Below, in pieces: positions 34,268 through 44,412 of a DNA stretch of 64,000 nt. The position numbers and the translations under genes were made by a program. Location: the NCBI RefSeq assembly GCF_023101085.1, contig NZ_CP064703.1:868001-932000 (forward strand), in the 5' to 3' direction. The stretch is from Bradyrhizobium sp. 170 (GTDB lineage: Bacteria; Pseudomonadota; Alphaproteobacteria; Rhizobiales; Xanthobacteraceae). The notes beneath the pieces are model-generated. The model was not told the origin of the DNA. It made no database searches and saw only the letters and a list, made by a program, of their open reading frames with translations. Every line of letters starts with the position of its first letter. Position 1 is the first letter of the stretch.

Positions 34268-36430
34268 TTATCCTGCCGCCTTCGCCTCGCGACGGCGCGC
34301 GGTGAGAATGTATTCGGTGTAGCCGTTCGGCTGCTCGCGTCCCTTGAAGACGAGATCGCAGGCGGCCTGGAAAGCGACGCCGTCGAACGAAGGCGCCATC
34401 GGCTTGTAGAGCGGGTCGCCGGCATTCTGTTTGTCGACCACGACCGCCATGCGCTTCAGCGATTCCATCACCTGGTCCTTGCTGACGACGCCATGGGCGA
34501 GCCAGTTCGCCAGATGCTGGCTGGAAATGCGCAACGTCGCGCGATCTTCCATCAGGCCGACGTCATGGATGTCGGGCACCTTGGAGCAGCCGACGCCCTG
34601 GTCGATCCAGCGCACGACATAGCCCAAAATGCCCTGGCAGTTGTTGTCGATCTCCTGCTTGACGTCGTCAGGCGCCCAGTTCGATTGCGACACCGGGATG
34701 GTGAGGATGTCGGAGAGCTTTGCGCGCTGGCCGCCCTTGGCGAGCTCCTGCTGGCGGGCCTGCACGTTGACCTGGTGATAATGCAGCGCGTGCAGCGTGG
34801 CGGCGGTCGGAGAGGGCACCCATGCGGTGGTCGCGCCGGCCTGCGGATGGCCGAGCTTCTGGGTCAGCATGTCAGCCATCTTGTCGGGCGCCGCCCACAT
34901 GCCCTTGCCGATCTGGGCATGGCCGGGCAGGCCGTCGATCAGGCCCATGTCGACGTTCCAGTCTTCATAGGACTTGATCCAGGGCTGCGCCTTCATGTCG
35001 TTCTTGCGGATCATCGGCCCCGCTTCCATCGACGTATGGATTTCGTCGCCGGTGCGGTCGAGGAAGCCGGTGTTGATGAAGCAGATGCGCTTCGACGCGT
35101 TCTGGATGCAGGCCTTGAGGTTCACCGTGGTACGGCGCTCCTCGTCCATGATGCCGACCTTCATGGTGTTTTCCGGCAGCGCCAGCAGCTTCTCGACTTC
35201 GCCGAACAGTTCGCAGGTCAGCGCAACCTCGTCGGGGCCGTGCATCTTCGGCTTGACGATGTAGACCGAACCGGTGCGGCTGTTTTTGGTTTTCGACGAG
35301 CCCTTGAGGTCGTGGATCGCGAGCAGGCCGGCAACGGCGGCATCGAGCAAGCCTTCCGGGATCGCCTCGCCCTTCTCGTCGAGCACGGCGTCGGTGAACA
35401 TGTGATGGCCGACATTGCGCATCAGCAGCAGGCTGCGGCCATGCAGTGTCAGCTGCTTGCCGTCGGGCGTCTTGTAGGTGCGGTCGAGGTTGAGCGAACG
35501 CTTGAGCGTCTTGCTGCCCTTCTCGAAATCGGCTGAAAGCGTGCCGTCCATCAGGCCGAGTGTGTTGCGATAGACCAGCACCTTGTCTTCGGCATCGACG
35601 GCGGCGACCGAGTCTTCCATGTCGAGGATGGTGGAGACAGCCGATTCCAGGATCATGTCGGCAACGCCTGCGGGATCATCCTTGCCGATGACATGGCTGC
35701 GGTCGATCTTCACTTCGACATGCATGCCATTGTTGACCAGCAGGATCGCGGAAGGTTGAGCGGCATCGCCCTGATATCCGGCGAACTGCGAAGCAGACTT
35801 CAATGCGGTGGCGTTGCCGCTCTTGAGTTTCACGGCGAGCTGGCCGGCGATGACGCTGTACGACGTCACGTCGGTGTGGCTGCCGGTCGCGAGCGGCACG
35901 GCGGCATCGAGGAAGGCTTTTGCCTTGGCGATCACCTTGTCGCCGCGCGCCTTGTTGTAGCCCTTACCGCCTTCGCTCGGATCGTGCGGGATCGCGTCGG
36001 TGCCGTAGAAGGCGTCATAGAGTGAGCCCCAGCGCGCATTCGCCGCGTTCAGCGCGTAGCGGGCGTTGGTGAGGGGAACGACGAGCTGCGGTCCGCAGAT
36101 ATTGCCGATTTCCTCGTCGACATTTGCTGTCTCGACCTTCTGCGTCGCCGGCTCCGGCAGCAGATAGCCGATCTCCTTCAGGAAGGCCGTATAGGCGTTC
36201 ATGTCGAACGGCTTGCCCTTGTTGGCGCGATGCCAGCCGTCGATCTTGGCCTGCAGCGCGTCGCGGAAGGCGAGCAGCTCACGGTTTTTCGGCCCCAGCT
36301 TCTTGATGATGGCGGCAAGCCCCGCCCAGAATGTATCGGGTGAAATCCCGGTTTTGGGGGTCGCCTCCTTGGCGATGAAATCGAACAGGACAGCGGCGAT
36401 CTTCAATCCGTGGGCGTCGACACGATTCAT
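34268..36430 (-). CDS. glcB: Malate synthase G
   Basis: Glyoxylate-cycle enzyme condensing glyoxylate and acetyl-CoA to malate, 720 residues, the normal length of the monomeric G isoform. Diagnostic stretches include [17 protein letters not shown] (about 290), [12 protein letters not shown] (about 395), [16 protein letters not shown] (about 435), [17 protein letters not shown] (about 470) and [13 protein letters not shown] (about 515). The start at 36428-36430 reads [12 protein letters not shown]. No isocitrate lyase gene lies nearby. Single gene, convergent with nothing at its 3' end except csbD's promoter region. Confidence 0.96.
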   Translation of the reverse strand: MNRVDAHGLKIAAVLFDFIAKEATPKTGISPDTFWAGLAAIIKKLGPKNRELLAFRDALQAKIDGWHRANKGKPFDMNAYTAFLKEIGYLLPEPATQKVETANVDEEIGNICGPQLVVPLTNARYALNAANARWGSLYDAFYGTDAIPHDPSEGGKGYNKARGDKVIAKAKAFLDAAVPLATGSHTDVTSYSVIAGQLAVKLKSGNATALKSASQFAGYQGDAAQPSAILLVNNGMHVEVKIDRSHVIGKDDPAGVADMILESAVSTILDMEDSVAAVDAEDKVLVYRNTLGLMDGTLSADFEKGSKTLKRSLNLDRTYKTPDGKQLTLHGRSLLLMRNVGHHMFTDAVLDEKGEAIPEGLLDAAVAGLLAIHDLKGSSKTKNSRTGSVYIVKPKMHGPDEVALTCELFGEVEKLLALPENTMKVGIMDEERRTTVNLKACIQNASKRICFINTGFLDRTGDEIHTSMEAGPMIRKNDMKAQPWIKSYEDWNVDMGLIDGLPGHAQIGKGMWAAPDKMADMLTQKLGHPQAGATTAWVPSPTAATLHALHYHQVNVQARQQELAKGGQRAKLSDILTIPVSQSNWAPDDVKQEIDNNCQGILGYVVRWIDQGVGCSKVPDIHDVGLMEDRATLRISSQHLANWLAHGVVSKDQVMESLKRMAVVVDKQNAGDPLYKPMAPSFDGVAFQAACDLVFKGREQPNGYTEYILTARRREAKAAG

Positions 36431-36501
36431 GATGGGCTTTCTCGGTAGAAACTGGCGTTGAAAGGCTGTTTTCTGACGAAAAGCAGCAAAAAACGCGCCA
36501 A

Positions 36502-36592
36502 AAAGGGCAGCGTTGGCCGCCCTTTTAGCCCTAAAGCCGGGTCGATGAGAAGGCCCTAAAAGGGAGCGGCTGCTCCATAAAAAGGAGCAGCC
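36502..36592 (-). terminator. Hairpins downstream of cysNC
   Basis: Two stems in the cysNC-glcB gap: AAAAGGGC with GCCCTTTT (36502-36529) and GGCTGCTCC with GGAGCAGCC (36568-36592). Both have adjacent A/T runs, so read on the minus strand they may end cysNC transcription before glcB. Confidence 0.5.
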
Positions 36593-36610
36593 GGGAAGGG
36601 TCCTGTTTGG

Positions 36611-36660
36611 ACGCGTTTTCTATACGCGAACCGGCGTCCGCTTCGCTCGAAAACGCTTTC
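36611..36660. repeat. GCGTTTTCGAGCGAAG-family repeat, copy 2 (inverted)
   Basis: ACGCGTTTTCTATACGCGAACCGG at the left, GCTTCGCTCGAAAACGC at the right. It touches the 3' end of cysNC. Reverse orientation relative to copies at 25701 and 51170. Confidence 0.75.
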
Positions 36661-38587
36661 AGATGTTAGCCGCCAGATCGACGAGTTCGTCGAACAGAAT
36701 ACCGGTCTCCGCCAGCATCCGCTCGATCTCGTCGGTCGCATCCGAAACCGTTCGGGCGGAGGTATCGATGCTGAGCTCCGCCCGGGCCGGCGGCTGGTAA
36801 TCATTGCCGATCCCGGTGAACGCCTGCAGCGTGCCCGCGCGCGCCTTGGCGTAATGGCCCTTCGGGTCGCGGCTCTCGCAGATCTCGGCCGGCGTTGCGA
36901 CATAGATCTCGCGGAACGTCGTGTCGGCGATTCGCCGGGCGGCGGCACGATCATCCGCCGACGGTGACACCGCGGCAACGACGGCGATATGTCCGTTGCG
37001 CGCCAGATGGGTCGCGACTTCGGCGAGCCGGCGGATGTTTTCGGTGCGGTCCTGCGCGGAGAAGCCGAGGTCGCCGTTGAGGCCCGCGCGCAGCGTGTCG
37101 CCATCCAGCAGGATCGGCGAGCCGCCGCGCGAAAACAGCCGGCGCTCAAGCGCGCGGGCGAGCGTGGATTTTCCGGAGCCCGGCAAGCCGGTCAGCCAGA
37201 TCACCGCGCCGTTGTGGCCGTAGCGCGCCGAGCGCTCCTCGGGGCGAAGTGCGGATTCGACCGGCACGATGTCGATCGGGACCGCACGCTGTCCGGCGTC
37301 GACCGACAGCACGAGACCGCCGCCGGCGATGCGGCCGTTGACCTCGATCACCAGCCGCCCGGTGCGTGGATTTTCCTGATAGGGGTCGGCCGCGATCGGC
37401 TGCGCCAGCGAAATATCGATTTCGCCGACGTGATTGCGCGCGATCGCCTTGGTCTCCTCATTGGAGAGTTCGCCGGGATCGACCGCCTTCTCGATCGCGA
37501 CCACGCTGGCGCGGCTTTCCCGCGTGCCGAGGCGGATCAGGATCTGATCGCCCTTCGACAGCGGCTTGTCGTGCAGCCAGAAGATCCGCGCCCGAATTCG
37601 CCGCGTATCGCGCGGGGTCGCGCCCACATGGGCGATGACATCGCCGCGTTCGATGAACAATTCACGGTCCAGCGTGATGCCGACCGAGCGCCCGGCACCG
37701 TGGCTGCCCTTCAGCGGCGTCACTGGCCAGCTCTCGACGGTTTTGATCTTCGCGATCTTGCCGGCGGGCATGATGACGATCTCGTCGCCGGTGCTCAAGC
37801 TGCCGGACTCGATGCGGCCCGCGACGATGCGGCGGTCGTCGAACTTGTAGATCGCCTGCACCGGCAGCCGCAGTGCAAGCTGCTCCAGCGGCCGCGCCGG
37901 TTCGAGCGCGTCGAGCGCCTCGACGACGGTCGGCCCCTGGTACCAGCCGATCCTTGGTGTGTGTTCGGCAACGCCGTCGCCGTCACGGGCGGAAATCGGA
38001 ATCACCGCTGACGGCGTCACGCCGAGGCCGATCAGATGCGCCGAAATCTCGTCGCTGATCTCCTTGAAGCGCGCCGCGTTGAAATCGACGCGGTCCATCT
38101 TGTTGACGACGATCGCGACCTGCTTGATGCCCAGCAGATGCAGCAGATAGCCGTGACGCCGGGTCTGGTCACGCACGCCTTCCAGCGCGTCGATGATCAG
38201 GACCGCGCCGTCGGCCTGCGAGGCGCCGGTGATCATGTTGCGGAGGAATTCGGCGTGGCCCGGCGCGTCGATCAGCACGACATCGCGCGAGCGGGTGCGG
38301 AAGCGGATTTGCGTGGTGTCGATGGTGATGCCCTGGTCGCGCTCGGTCTGCAGCGCATCGAGCAGGAACGACCATTCGAACGGCATGCCACGCCGCGCGC
38401 TGACCGCCTTCAGCATCTCCAGCTTGCCCTCGGGCAGGCTGCCGGTCTCGTGCAGCAGGCGTCCGACCAAAGTGGATTTGCCGTGGTCGACATGGCCGAC
38501 GATGACGATGCGCACCTGCGGGCGCGTGGTGCCGTTCGGGGTTGCCGAGATTGCCGTGGGGAGGATCATGTTCATCAGAGCGCTCAC
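36659..38587 (-). CDS. cysNC: Bifunctional sulfate adenylyltransferase subunit 1 / APS kinase CysNC
   Basis: 642 residues. The N-terminal CysN GTPase (about 25-440) has G1 GHVDHGKST at 31-39, DAPGHAEF near 105 and NKMD near 165, and drives ATP sulfurylase with CysD. The C-terminal APS kinase (about 455-640) has P-loop [20 protein letters not shown] and FREIYVATP, making PAPS. Such fusions are the NodQ type of rhizobia. It lies 12 bases after cysD. Together with an APS reductase on the other arm, the kinase domain suggests a PAPS need other than reduction, for example sulfation. Confidence 0.95.
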   Translation of the reverse strand: MSALMNMILPTAISATPNGTTRPQVRIVIVGHVDHGKSTLVGRLLHETGSLPEGKLEMLKAVSARRGMPFEWSFLLDALQTERDQGITIDTTQIRFRTRSRDVVLIDAPGHAEFLRNMITGASQADGAVLIIDALEGVRDQTRRHGYLLHLLGIKQVAIVVNKMDRVDFNAARFKEISDEISAHLIGLGVTPSAVIPISARDGDGVAEHTPRIGWYQGPTVVEALDALEPARPLEQLALRLPVQAIYKFDDRRIVAGRIESGSLSTGDEIVIMPAGKIAKIKTVESWPVTPLKGSHGAGRSVGITLDRELFIERGDVIAHVGATPRDTRRIRARIFWLHDKPLSKGDQILIRLGTRESRASVVAIEKAVDPGELSNEETKAIARNHVGEIDISLAQPIAADPYQENPRTGRLVIEVNGRIAGGGLVLSVDAGQRAVPIDIVPVESALRPEERSARYGHNGAVIWLTGLPGSGKSTLARALERRLFSRGGSPILLDGDTLRAGLNGDLGFSAQDRTENIRRLAEVATHLARNGHIAVVAAVSPSADDRAAARRIADTTFREIYVATPAEICESRDPKGHYAKARAGTLQAFTGIGNDYQPPARAELSIDTSARTVSDATDEIERMLAETGILFDELVDLAANI

Positions 38588-38599
38588 ACCAAATGTCCG

Positions 38600-39505
38600 T
38601 CAGAGATAGCCGGCGACGCGCAGCCGCTCGAAAGCATCCTCGGTTTCGTGATCCAGCGCGCGGCCGGCGCGCTCCGGCACCTTGGTGCCGTCGAGTTCGG
38701 TCAGGATCTCGTCGATGCTTGATGCCATCGAAGCCACCGGATTGGTGATGTCCTGATCGCCCAGCGAGCGATAGCGCTTGCCGTCCTTCGAGAGATAGAG
38801 CGGGATGATCGGAATGTTTTCGCGCTTGGTGTAGGCCCAGATGTCGGCCTCGGTCCAATGCAGGATCGGATGGATGCGCAGATGTGCGCCGGGGGGCGGC
38901 GAAGCGTTGAACTGGTCCCAGAATTCCGGGGGCTGATCGCGCACGTCCCAGCCGCCTTCCAGCCCGCGCGGCGAGAACACGCGCTCCTTGGCGCGCGTCG
39001 CCTCTTCATCGCGGCGAATGCCGGCGATCAAGCCGTCGAAACCATATTTGGTCAGCGCCCATTTGAGTCCTTCGGTCTTGCGCGCGGCGGAACGTGCAGC
39101 CGGCGGCAAGGTCGGATCGACGGCGTCGATCGACGGGCAGGGCTCGATCTTGAGATCGAGATCCCACTCCTTGCCGAAGCGATCGCGGAACGCATACATC
39201 TCCGGAAATTTCTTGCCGGTGTCGACGTGCAGCGCCGGAAACGGCACGCGGCCGAAGAAGGCCTTGCGCGCCAGCCAGATCATCACGTTGGAATCTTTCC
39301 CCAGCGACCAGAGCAGCGCGAGTTTCTTCAGCCGCGCGAACGCCTCGCGCAGAATGTAGATGCTCTGCGCCTCGAGTTCGTCGAGATGGTCCATCGAGGG
39401 CGGCGGCAGCCGTCCGTCGGCGAAAATTTGTGGGACGGCGGAGCCATTCGTGAGGTCGGCGCCACGCAGCCGGTCTTTGACGGAGTCGGGATTGAGAAGA
39501 TGCAT
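38600..39505 (-). CDS. cysD: Sulfate adenylyltransferase subunit 2 CysD
   Basis: Catalytic subunit of ATP sulfurylase, 301 residues, forming APS from sulfate and ATP. PP-loop SLGKDSNVMIWLARKAF (about 65) and HVDTGKKFPEMYAFRDR are typical, and the C terminus ends with the conserved RAGRALDHETEDAFERLRVAGYL region. ATG 39503-39505 was chosen because it gives the usual length and MHLLNPDSVKDRL start; an upstream ATG would intrude into the divergent promoter. Operon with cysNC. Confidence 0.96.
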   Translation of the reverse strand: MHLLNPDSVKDRLRGADLTNGSAVPQIFADGRLPPPSMDHLDELEAQSIYILREAFARLKKLALLWSLGKDSNVMIWLARKAFFGRVPFPALHVDTGKKFPEMYAFRDRFGKEWDLDLKIEPCPSIDAVDPTLPPAARSAARKTEGLKWALTKYGFDGLIAGIRRDEEATRAKERVFSPRGLEGGWDVRDQPPEFWDQFNASPPPGAHLRIHPILHWTEADIWAYTKRENIPIIPLYLSKDGKRYRSLGDQDITNPVASMASSIDEILTELDGTKVPERAGRALDHETEDAFERLRVAGYL

Positions 39506-39648
39506 CTCTGGGCCTTGGCCTTCGGGGGCGAAAATTCTATAGTTGCGATGCAATAGAGAAGAAATAATTTTCTCTTTGCGGGCGTTGAACGACACATATA
39601 TAGAAAATAATTCCAGTCAACCCCGGAAGTGGGGGAAGCGAGTATCGC
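39506..39648. promoter_or_regulatory. Divergent cysD / cysG control region
   Basis: A 143-base gap, AT-rich compared with its surroundings, lies between the two arms of the sulfur regulon. It includes the inverted repeat AGAGAA-N9-TTCTCT (39555-39575) and TATATAGAAAATAATTCC at about 39597-39614. These are reasonable places for a LysR-type regulator such as CysB and for promoters. Confidence 0.55.
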
Positions 39649-41085
39649 ATGCGATTCCTGCCCGTGTTTCTCGATCTGCAAAGCGGCGTGGTGCTGCTCG
39701 TCGGAGCCGGCGAACTCGTGCGCGCGAAGTTGCGCCTGCTGGCTTCGGCCGGGGCCAACATCCGCTGGTTTGCGACCGACGGCAGCCATGACGTTTCGGG
39801 GCTCGATGCGGCCGATGCCGCGCGGATCGAGCGCGCCACCGGCGATCCGCTCACTTCCGATCTCTCCGGCGTCATTGCGGTGCTCTGCGCCGGCGCCGGC
39901 GATATCGGCGTTGCGATGTCGGCGCGCGCGAAGGCGGTCGGGCTGCCCATCAATGTGATGGACGATCTCGCGCATTCCACTTTCATCTTTCCGGCGATCG
40001 TCGATCGCGGCGACGTCGTCGTTGCCGTCGGCACCGGCGGCGCGTCACCGGTGGTCGCGCGCCGCGTGCGCGAGCGCATCGAGGCGGTGCTGCCGGCGCG
40101 CATCGGCGATCTCGCCGCCTTCATCGGCAGCTTTCGCAAATCGATGCATGCGCGCATTCCCGAATTCCCGTTGCGCCGCCGCTTCTGGGAGCGCGTGATC
40201 GACGGCCCGATCGGCGCACTGGTGCTCGCCGGCCGCAAGGACGAGGCTGAAAAAGCGCTGAACGAAATCGCCGATCCCTCCGCCTTCGCCGGCGCGAGCA
40301 AGGACGGCAAGGCGGAAGGCCGGGTGACGCTGGTCGGCGCCGGGCCGGGCGATCCGGATCTGCTCACCATCAAGGGGCTGCGCGCCTTGCAGGATGCCGA
40401 CGTCGTTTTCTACGATGAACTCGTATCGCCGGAAGTTCTCGATCGCATCCGTCGCGATGCCTCGCGCATCCCGGTCGGCCGCCGGGTCGGCAAGCCCGGC
40501 ATCGGCCAGGATGCGATCCACAAATTGCTGATTGAGGCAGCGAAATCCGGTCAGCGCGCGGTTCGGCTGAAGGGCGGCGATCCCTTCATCTTCGGCCGTG
40601 GCGGCGAGGAGATCGAAGTGCTGCGCGAAGCCGGCGTCGCCTATTCGGTGGTGCCGGGCATTACCGCAGGGCTCGGCGCCGCCGCGCAATTCGAGGCGCC
40701 GCTGACCTACCGTCACGAAGCGCTGCGCATAACCTTCCTGACTGCGCACAAGGCAAAGGATGCCGAGACGGTCGACTGGTCGGTGCTGACAGACAAGAAG
40801 ATGACCATCGTGGTCTATATGGGCATGACCGCGGCGCCGTCGGTGCGTGCGGGGCTGCTCGCCGCGGGACGATCGCCGAAAACCCCCGTCGGCATATTCG
40901 CGCGGGTGACGCGGCCGGATGCGCAGGCCGTGGTCGGTACGCTCGAAAATCTTCCCGCGCTGGTCGAAAAAATCGATGGCGGTCCCGCCATCCTCATCAT
41001 CGGCGACGTCGTGGCGCATTCCGCGCCGTGGCGCCAGTCGAACCTCAACCAAGTAATCTCCGAACTGCTGGATGCTGCCGAATGA
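39649..41085 (+). CDS. cysG: Siroheme synthase CysG (bifunctional)
   Basis: 478 residues. The N-terminal Met8-like domain (about 1-210) performs precorrin-2 oxidation and iron insertion: VVLLVGAGELVRAKLRLLASAGA is the NAD site, where the usual second Gly is present but the GGGxVA pattern is altered. The C-terminal domain (about 225-475) is uroporphyrinogen III methyltransferase: VGAGPGDPDLLTIKGLRAL, VRLKGGDPFIFGRGGEE and VVPGITAGLGAAA. It supplies siroheme for the sulfite reductase two genes on. It overlaps the next gene by ATGA. Confidence 0.95.
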   Translation: MRFLPVFLDLQSGVVLLVGAGELVRAKLRLLASAGANIRWFATDGSHDVSGLDAADAARIERATGDPLTSDLSGVIAVLCAGAGDIGVAMSARAKAVGLPINVMDDLAHSTFIFPAIVDRGDVVVAVGTGGASPVVARRVRERIEAVLPARIGDLAAFIGSFRKSMHARIPEFPLRRRFWERVIDGPIGALVLAGRKDEAEKALNEIADPSAFAGASKDGKAEGRVTLVGAGPGDPDLLTIKGLRALQDADVVFYDELVSPEVLDRIRRDASRIPVGRRVGKPGIGQDAIHKLLIEAAKSGQRAVRLKGGDPFIFGRGGEEIEVLREAGVAYSVVPGITAGLGAAAQFEAPLTYRHEALRITFLTAHKAKDAETVDWSVLTDKKMTIVVYMGMTAAPSVRAGLLAAGRSPKTPVGIFARVTRPDAQAVVGTLENLPALVEKIDGGPAILIIGDVVAHSAPWRQSNLNQVISELLDAAE

Positions 41086-41393
41086 CTTCTCCGCTTCAAC
41101 AAAAAATCAAAATCACGGGTCCCTCGATGGTGACCGCCAACCGCACCTCGGATGGCATCGTGATCTATCGCACCGCGCAGCAGGGCTGGTCGGCAAGCTT
41201 GTCGGACGCTGCGATCGTGCGCACCTCCGATGAGGCGCGGGCGCTGCTGGCCGAAGCCAATGCCGACGATGTCGGCGCGGTCGGCGCCTATATCGCGCCG
41301 GTCGAGCTCAAGGACAGCGGAGAGATCAAACCCGGCAATTTGCGCGAACGCATCCGGTCGAAGGGTCTCACCATCGACCTTCTTCCGGCTTAA
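41082..41393 (+). CDS. DUF2849 protein of the sulfite reduction operon
   Basis: 103 residues. It contains the DUF2849 pattern MVTANRTSDGIVIYRTAQQGWS and ends IRSKGLTIDLLPA. Soluble, no metal motif. The family is nearly always found next to cysI in alphaproteobacteria (recalled), but its role is unknown. It is translationally coupled to cysG (ATGA) and ends 13 bases before cysI. Confidence 0.86.
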   Translation: MTSPLQQKIKITGPSMVTANRTSDGIVIYRTAQQGWSASLSDAAIVRTSDEARALLAEANADDVGAVGAYIAPVELKDSGEIKPGNLRERIRSKGLTIDLLPA

Positions 41394-41405
41394 GGCTGAT
41401 CCATC

Positions 41406-43061
41406 ATGTACGCATATGACGAACTCGATCGCACGCTGATCAACGAACGCGTGTCTGAATTCCGCGACCAGGTGAAGCGCCGTCTTTCCGGCGAACTCAC
41501 CGAGGACGAATTCAAGATGCTGAGGCTGCAGAACGGCGTCTATCTGCAACTGCACGCCTACATGTTCCGCGTCGCCATCCCCTACGGCACGCTGTCGTCG
41601 AAACAGTTGCGGACACTGGCGCATGTCGCGCGCCGCTACGACCGCGGCTACGGCCATTTCACCACCCGGCAGAACATCCAGTACAACTGGATCAAGCTTT
41701 CCGAATTGCCCGATGCGCTGGCCGATCTTGCCGAGGTCGGCATTCACGCCATGCAGACCTCCGGCAACAACATGCGCAACGTCACCTCGGACCAGTGGGC
41801 GGGCGTCGCGCCGGGTGAGATCGAGGATCCTCGCATCTGGTCGGAAATCCTGCGGCAGCACACCACGCTGCATCCGGAATTCTCGTTCCTGCCGCGCAAG
41901 TTCAAGATCGCGATCACCGCGTCCGAGCACGACCGCGCCGCGATCAAGGTCCACGACATCGGCTTGCGCCTGCACAAGAATGCGGACGGCGAAACCGGCT
42001 TTGAGGTGCTGGTCGGCGGCGGCCTTGGCCGCACGCCGTTCATCGCCAAGACCATCAAGCCGTTTGTGCACGGCCGCGATATTCTGAGCTATGTCGAGGC
42101 AATCCTGCGCGTCTATAACCAGTACGGCCGCCGCGACAACATCTACAAGGCCCGTATCAAGATCCTCGTCCATGAGCTCGGCATCGAGAAGTTCGCCAAG
42201 GAGGTCGATGAGGAATGGAAGCAGATGGGTCACAGCGCCCTGACGCTCGACCATTCCGTCATTGAGGAAGTGCGTTCGCGTTTCTCCTATCCGGTCTATG
42301 AGAAGCTGCCGCACATGCCGGACGAGCTGAAGCAGGCCGCGCATGATCCGCTGTTCGAGCGCTGGCGCAAGAACTCGGTGGCCCCGCACAAGGTGCAGGG
42401 CTATTCGATCGTGACGCTGTCATTGAAGCCGGTGGGCGGCCCGCCCGGCGACGCCACCGCAGACCAGATGGATGCGGTCGCCGATCTCGCCGACAAGTAT
42501 TCCTTCGGCGAAATCCGCGTCGGTCATGAGCAGAACCTGGTGCTGCCGCATGTCGCCAAGCGCGACCTGCCGCAGCTTTGGAAGGCGCTTGACCGGATCG
42601 GGCTCGCTACCCCGAACGTCAATCTGGTCACCGACATCATCGCCTGCCCGGGGCTGGATTACTGCTCGCTGGCCAATGCGCGCTCGATTCCGATCGCGCA
42701 GGAACTGACCCGGCGCTTCGCCAATCACGACACCGCCGAGATGATCGGCCGCCTGCACATCAACATCTCCGGCTGCATCAACGCCTGCGGCCATCACCAT
42801 GTCGGCCACATCGGCATTCTTGGCGTCGAGAAGAACGGCGAGGAATTCTACCAGATCACGATCGGCGGCCGCGCCGACGAGAACGCGCAGATGGGCGCGC
42901 TGATCGGCCCGGCCGTTCCCTATGCGGAAGTTGCCGATGTGATCGAAGACATTGTCGAAGCCTATCTCGCGCTGCGCGACCGTCCCGAGGAACTGTTCGT
43001 CGATACGGTGAAGCGTCTGGGCGTCGAGCCATTCAAGGAGCGGGTTTATGCCACTCGTTAA
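41406..43061 (+). CDS. cysI: Sulfite reductase haemoprotein CysI (NirA-type, siroheme [4Fe-4S])
   Basis: 551-residue siroheme/iron-sulfur reductase converting sulfite to sulfide. The ferredoxin-like domain and cluster ligands appear as CPGLDYC and CINACGHHHVGH late in the protein, and TRQNIQYNW near residue 85 plus GVAPGEIEDPR near 137 match the substrate and siroheme-binding regions. The N terminus and length resemble the ferredoxin-dependent NirA/SiR type rather than the NADPH-linked CysI. There is no flavoprotein CysJ, so a ferredoxin or similar donor is inferred. Overlaps the next gene by 14 bases. Confidence 0.94.
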   Translation: MYAYDELDRTLINERVSEFRDQVKRRLSGELTEDEFKMLRLQNGVYLQLHAYMFRVAIPYGTLSSKQLRTLAHVARRYDRGYGHFTTRQNIQYNWIKLSELPDALADLAEVGIHAMQTSGNNMRNVTSDQWAGVAPGEIEDPRIWSEILRQHTTLHPEFSFLPRKFKIAITASEHDRAAIKVHDIGLRLHKNADGETGFEVLVGGGLGRTPFIAKTIKPFVHGRDILSYVEAILRVYNQYGRRDNIYKARIKILVHELGIEKFAKEVDEEWKQMGHSALTLDHSVIEEVRSRFSYPVYEKLPHMPDELKQAAHDPLFERWRKNSVAPHKVQGYSIVTLSLKPVGGPPGDATADQMDAVADLADKYSFGEIRVGHEQNLVLPHVAKRDLPQLWKALDRIGLATPNVNLVTDIIACPGLDYCSLANARSIPIAQELTRRFANHDTAEMIGRLHINISGCINACGHHHVGHIGILGVEKNGEEFYQITIGGRADENAQMGALIGPAVPYAEVADVIEDIVEAYLALRDRPEELFVDTVKRLGVEPFKERVYATR

Positions 43062-43563
43062 GAACGGAAGAATCACTACCGACCTGTTCGTCCATATTGC
43101 CGACGGCGCCGAGCTGCCAGGCGATGGAGCGATCCTTGTTCCGGCGGCACGTTTCCTCGAGGATCCGGAAGCTGTTCTGAAGCACGCTGGCAAAGTCGGC
43201 GTGATCTGGCCGAACAATCGCGATCTCGACGATCTCGTCCCATATCTCGATCGTCTCGCCGCGGTGGCGCTGGTGTTCCCGAGCTTCCGCGATGGCCGCG
43301 CCTACAGCCAGGCGCGCCTCTTGCGCGAACGCCACGGCTATGACGGCGAATTGCGCGCCACCGGCCAGGTGCTGCGTGACCAGTTCGTGTTCATGTCGCG
43401 CGCCGGCTTCGACACCTTCGAGGTGAAGAAAGATGCCGACGCCGATGCCTTCGCCGAGACCATGAAGCGCTATTCGGTGTTCTACCAGCCGACCGGCGAT
43501 GGCCGCGTCACCGCGCTCAATCGGCGGATGCAGTTGCGTCATTCGGAGAGTGCCGGCCAGTGA
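43048..43563 (+). CDS. DUF934 protein of the sulfite reduction operon
   Basis: 171 residues, DUF934 family: FLEDPEAVLKHAG, then IWPNNRDLDDLVPYLDRLAAVALVFPSFRDGRAYSQARLLRER and GFDTFEVK. Members accompany cysI and cysH in many proteobacteria. A role in electron delivery or assembly of the sulfite reductase is possible but unproven. It overlaps cysI by 14 bases and cysH by four (GTGA), so expression must be linked. Confidence 0.9.
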   Translation: MPLVKNGRITTDLFVHIADGAELPGDGAILVPAARFLEDPEAVLKHAGKVGVIWPNNRDLDDLVPYLDRLAAVALVFPSFRDGRAYSQARLLRERHGYDGELRATGQVLRDQFVFMSRAGFDTFEVKKDADADAFAETMKRYSVFYQPTGDGRVTALNRRMQLRHSESAGQ

Positions 43564-44291
43564 GCACGATCGTACATCAGGCCCTGGCCACGGATACGAC
43601 GAATGTTTCGCCGGCGCAGGTGCTCGACCGCGCCTTGCGCGATGCGTCTCCGGCGGAAGTCATTGAATCCGCACTGAAGACCGTCGGCCGCGAGCATCTC
43701 GCGCTGGTCTCGTCGTTCGGCACGGAATCGGCGGCGCTGCTCAAGGTGATGGCGGATGTCGATCCCGCAATTCCCGTGGTCTTCCTCGACACCGGTTGGC
43801 TGTTCGAGGAGACACTTGCCTATCGCGACACGCTGATCGCTACGCTCGGCCTTCGCGACGTTCGCTCGATCAAGCCGCTGGAGGAAGCGCTGTCGCGCGA
43901 GGACCCGGACCGCGAATTGTGGTTTTCCGATCCCGATGCCTGCTGCCGTATCCGCAAAGTGGAGCCGCTGGCGCGGGCGCTGAAGCCGTTCGCGGCCTGG
44001 ATCAACGGACGCAAGCGTTTCCAGGGTGGGGCACGCGCCGAAATACCCGTTGTCGAGGACGATGGCGCCAAATTGAAGTTCAACCCGTTCGCCAATGTTT
44101 CCCGCGAGGAGATCGAGGCGATCTACAAAATGGCAAAATTGCCGGCGCATCCGCTGATCGCCTCGGGTTACCTGTCGGTCGGCTGCATGCCGTGCTCGAG
44201 CCGAACGGCGCCTGGCGAGGATGCGCGGGCCGGCCGCTGGCGCGGCCAGGCCAAGAGAGAATGCGGCATCCATACGACGAAGACTTCTTAG
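43560..44291 (+). CDS. cysH: Assimilatory APS reductase CysH (iron-sulfur type)
   Basis: 243 residues, start GTG. Reduces adenylylsulfate to sulfite. The four cluster cysteines of the APS-type enzyme are present: CC at 128-129 and CMPC at 209-212. The catalytic Cys is in KRECGIHTT at 235. PP-loop-like SSFGTESAALL is at about 51-61. The classic PAPS reductase lacks the CC and CxxC cysteines, so substrate is inferred as APS. Last of the cysG-cysH group; the transporter genes follow after 120 bases. Confidence 0.95.
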   Translation: MSTIVHQALATDTTNVSPAQVLDRALRDASPAEVIESALKTVGREHLALVSSFGTESAALLKVMADVDPAIPVVFLDTGWLFEETLAYRDTLIATLGLRDVRSIKPLEEALSREDPDRELWFSDPDACCRIRKVEPLARALKPFAAWINGRKRFQGGARAEIPVVEDDGAKLKFNPFANVSREEIEAIYKMAKLPAHPLIASGYLSVGCMPCSSRTAPGEDARAGRWRGQAKRECGIHTTKTS

Positions 44292-44412
44292 GACAACGAG
44301 GCTGCGGAACCGCAAACAATGAAATGCGGTTTCGTTGACTAAGCGGCCTTTCGTCGCGACTTATACGTTCGTGTTTGATGGTATGCTTCATCTAGCCGAA
44401 TGGAGATCAACG

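Noticed and set aside
40815..42389. 524-codon minus-strand frame opposite cysG and cysI
   Set aside because: Antisense shadow; plus-strand genes carry cluster and nucleotide-binding motifs.
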